A DNA stretch of 64,000 nt, from assembly GCF_042677945.1 (NCBI RefSeq), contig NZ_JBHUDN010000008.1, one strand, 5' to 3'. The notes under the pieces are model-generated. The model did no database searches. It saw only the letters and a list, made by a program, of their open reading frames with translations, and was not told the DNA's origin. The translations under genes were made by a program, and so were the position numbers. This document shows positions 61,808 through 64,000 of this stretch, piece by piece. Each line of letters opens with the position of its first letter. The stretch's first letter is position 1. Source of the stretch: Haloplanus litoreus (lineage in GTDB: Archaea > Halobacteriota > Halobacteria > Halobacteriales > Haloferacaceae).

Positions 61808-62341
61808 ATGAACACGCCGGATGCGACGATCCTGAGTGCGCTCGTCCTGCTGGGACTGCTCACCGCGAGTGCCTTCTTCTCCAGCACCGAAATCGCCGTC
61901 TTCTCGCTCCCGGAGAAGTGGCTCACGGAGCGTGTGAGCGCCGGCGACAACCGGGCGGCTATCCTCGCCGATCTCCGGGCCGATCCGCACCGCCTTCTGG
62001 TGACCCTGCTCGTGGGCAACAACGTCGTCAACGTCGCCATCTCCAGTATCCTCGCGGTGTTGCTCGCGAATCACTTCCCGGAGGGCGTCGCCGTCGTTCT
62101 GACGACCGTCGTGGCCAGCAGCGTCGTCCTCGTGTTCGGCGAGATCCTCCCGAAATCCTACGGGCTGGGCAACGCCGAGGAGTGGTCGCTCCGGGCCGCC
62201 CGGCCGGTACGAGTCGTCGAGCGTGCCCTCTTTCCGGTCGTCGCCGTCTTCGACTTCGTCACGCGGCGCGCGGGGGTCGCCCTCGGCGGCGACCCGGACA
62301 TCGAGGACCCGTACACCGACACGAGCGAAGGAGCGAAGTGA
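61808..62341 (+). CDS. CNNM/DUF21 membrane domain protein without CBS domains
   Basis: A 177-residue protein made of the DUF21 transmembrane domain alone: AFFSSTEIAVFSLPE in the first helices, LLVGNNVVNVAISSILAVL, and VFGEILPKSYG at the end. In larger CNNM/CorC proteins this domain moves magnesium or sodium and is followed by CBS domains, absent here. GCTTTTTGC about 27 bases before the ATG gives a leaderless promoter. Truncation is a family trait in haloarchaea rather than decay, from memory. Confidence 0.85.
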   Translation: MNTPDATILSALVLLGLLTASAFFSSTEIAVFSLPEKWLTERVSAGDNRAAILADLRADPHRLLVTLLVGNNVVNVAISSILAVLLANHFPEGVAVVLTTVVASSVVLVFGEILPKSYGLGNAEEWSLRAARPVRVVERALFPVVAVFDFVTRRAGVALGGDPDIEDPYTDTSEGAK

Positions 62342-62362
62342 GCGGCCCGCCAAGGGCCCGGC

Positions 62363-62806
62363 GTGAAAGAGTTCGAGCGCAAGCAGCTCCTCGAACGCGT
62401 CAACCGCGAGGGAGCGACGGTGGGCGCGACCATCCCAGAAACCATCGGTGTGCAGGGCGATGAGGTGGACCTCCAGGCGTTCGTCTTCGAGATCAAGCGC
62501 CGAGACACGGTGCCGAACGGCGAGCGAGAACGGGTCGAGCGGGCGAAAAAGAACCTCCGTCGGGAGCGACTCCAGCGACTCCAGCGCATCGAGGACGGCG
62601 AGGTGAGCTACGCCGAGGGCGAGCGACTGGTCGAGAGCATCATCGGCATCGACCGCGCGCTCAACGCCCTCGAAGGGCTGGGTCCGGCGGACCTCGAACG
62701 CGAGGCTGAAGCCCAGGAAGCCGCCGACCGCAAGCGCTGGATGAAGTTCCTGCGGAAGGCACTCGGTCACGAGGACACGGGCCACAGTACCCGGGGACGG
62801 CTGTGA
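62363..62806 (+). CDS. DUF5788 family protein
   Basis: A 147-residue charged, helical cytoplasmic protein recalled as haloarchaeal DUF5788. It begins with GTG at 62363, 21 bases after the DUF21 stop. The centre, RERLQRLQRIEDGEVSYAEG, is a coiled-coil-like stretch. It has no catalytic motif. Its stop overlaps the start of the polymerase X gene (GTGA), so a link to DNA repair is possible by context only. Confidence 0.75.
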   Translation: MKEFERKQLLERVNREGATVGATIPETIGVQGDEVDLQAFVFEIKRRDTVPNGERERVERAKKNLRRERLQRLQRIEDGEVSYAEGERLVESIIGIDRALNALEGLGPADLEREAEAQEAADRKRWMKFLRKALGHEDTGHSTRGRL

Positions 62807-64000
62807 GCCGGAACGCCGAGGTGGCCGACCGCTTCGAAGAGATGGCCGACCTGCTGGAGGCGAACGGCGTCGAGTACAAACCCCGGAGCTACCGCCGGGC
62901 CGCCGAAAACGTCCGCGAACATCCGGCACCAATCGAGGGGCTGGTCGCGGAGGGACGGGACGCAGTCCAGGGGATCGACGGCGTCGGCGACGCCCTGGCG
63001 GAGAAGATCGTCGAGTACGTCGAGACCGGCGACATCGAGGAGCTGACCGACCTGCGCGAGGAGCTCCCCGTCGACATGAAGGCACTGACGAGCGTCGAGG
63101 GCGTCGGCCCGAAGACGGTCGGAAAACTCTACGAGGCGCTCGGAATCACGACGCTCGACGAACTGGAGGCCGCGGCCGAGGCGGGGGACGTCCGTGAGGT
63201 GTCGGGCTTCGGCGCCACGACCGAATCGAACATACTGGAGCACATTCCGTTCGCCCGGCAAGCCCAGGAGCGGGAACTCCTCGGCGACGCCCGCCCGGTC
63301 GCGGAATCGATCCTCGCGCGCCTGTGCGACGCCGACGCCGTCGCCCGCGCCGACGTCGCGGGGTCGCTCCGTCGGTGGCGCGAGACCATCGGCGACGTGG
63401 ACGTCCTGGTGGCGAGCGAGGAGGCGGCCGCGGCCGTCGACGCCGTCCTCGACTGGGACGCCGTCGACGACGTGATCGAGTCGGGGACGACGAAGGCGAG
63501 CGTCCGCGCCCGCGGGATGCGGATCGACTGCCGGGTGGTCGTCCCCGACGAGTTCGGATCGGCGCTCCAGTACTTCACGGGGAGCAAGGACCACAACGTC
63601 CACCTGCGCAACCTCGCCATCGAGCGCGACCTGAAGATGAACGAGTACGGGGTGTTCGACGTCAGTAGCGAGGCGCTTCGCCCCTCGAGCAGTCGGACGG
63701 AGTCCGACGACGACGTCGAAGGGGGGAAGACGGACGGCCAGCGGGTCGGCCGCCGGATCGGCGGCACGACGGAGGCCGAGATGTACGACGCGCTCGACCT
63801 GCCGCCCATCCCCCCCGAACTCCGGGAGGACCGGGGCGAAATCGAGGCAGCCAGGGACGGTCGATTGCCCGACCTCCTCGCCGTCGAGGACGTCCGTGGC
63901 GACCTGCACACGCACACCGACTGGTCCGACGGCACCGCGTCGGTCGAGACGATGATCGCCGCGGCGGCCGACCGCGGCGACGACTACCTCGCCATTACGG
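62803..64000 (+). CDS. polX: DNA polymerase X with PHP domain, cut at window end
   Basis: The first 399 residues of a PolX, the repair polymerase of archaea and bacteria. The start is GTG overlapping the previous stop. Helix-hairpin-helix units (GIDGVGDALAEKIVEY and SVEGVGPKTVGKLYEAL) bind DNA. The polymerase palm has GSLRRWRETIGDVDVLV, with catalytic Asp199 and Asp201 and a third Asp in MRIDCRV. The PHP phosphatase/nuclease domain begins at RGDLHTHTDWSDG, about residue 366. The gene runs past 64000; a full PolX is about 580 residues. Confidence 0.95.
   Translation, partial: MSRNAEVADRFEEMADLLEANGVEYKPRSYRRAAENVREHPAPIEGLVAEGRDAVQGIDGVGDALAEKIVEYVETGDIEELTDLREELPVDMKALTSVEGVGPKTVGKLYEALGITTLDELEAAAEAGDVREVSGFGATTESNILEHIPFARQAQERELLGDARPVAESILARLCDADAVARADVAGSLRRWRETIGDVDVLVASEEAAAAVDAVLDWDAVDDVIESGTTKASVRARGMRIDCRVVVPDEFGSALQYFTGSKDHNVHLRNLAIERDLKMNEYGVFDVSSEALRPSSSRTESDDDVEGGKTDGQRVGRRIGGTTEAEMYDALDLPPIPPELREDRGEIEAARDGRLPDLLAVEDVRGDLHTHTDWSDGTASVETMIAAAADRGDDYLAIT

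Noticed and set aside
62767..63915. A 382-codon open frame on the minus strand
   Set aside because: Antisense to DNA polymerase X, whose HhH, palm and PHP motifs are unmistakable.

Overview
The window is high-GC DNA from an extremely halophilic archaeon (class Halobacteria). Almost every protein is acidic (Asp/Glu-rich). Family markers point the same way: CetZ, a thermosome, membrane-anchored LonB, RNase P Rpp21, Trm56, the archaeal shikimate entry enzymes and many haloarchaea-only small proteins. Many genes have a TATA-like core about 27 bases before the start codon, as in leaderless haloarchaeal transcripts. No rRNA, tRNA, CRISPR array or insertion sequence was found. The genus cannot be told from what is visible.

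Layout. 1-6.8 kb: two overlapping fluoride channel genes, an AmiS/UreI channel with formamidase, TatA, a peroxiredoxin, an HD hydrolase, MscS, a YhbY protein and RNase P component 4. 6.8-11.4 kb: two GT4 glycosyltransferases, a Gly/Met-rich protein, DUF2797 and a sugar epimerase. 11.5-19.8 kb: Trm56, cytosine permease and deaminase, an SPFH protein, small regulators, a phosphodiesterase and CetZ.

19.9-29.9 kb: a long, tightly coupled type IV pilus-like operon. It has a coiled-coil protein, a secretion ATPase, a T2SF membrane platform, four membrane-anchored or pilin-like proteins (one of 1018 residues) and a trailing DUF5791 gene. This is the least understood multi-gene system in the window and the best candidate for undescribed biology.

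29.9-41.2 kb: oxidoreductases, a DHH phosphoesterase, a GT81-type synthase, Nudix, Hsp20, a membrane-anchored Ser/Thr kinase, a radical SAM/HhH protein and a Tat lipoprotein. 41.3-47.6 kb: an aromatic amino acid block on the minus strand, trpCBA followed by ADH synthase and DHQ synthase II. 47.7-64 kb: an MGMT-like protein lacking the active Cys, a CPBP protease, LonB, NadM, SAM hydrolase, a copper-chaperone-like protein, a thermosome subunit, GT2, AroD, a CTAG-type DNA methyltransferase, an AglD-like GT/flippase fusion and DNA polymerase X, cut by the window end.

Three N runs (23825-23833, 53359-53395, 57443-57450) each fall inside a gene, and each changes the reading frame. These are assembly gaps, not real pseudogenes. 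Three roughly 80-bp dispersed repeats with inverted ends sit between genes at 6.4, 9.1 and 33.1 kb.
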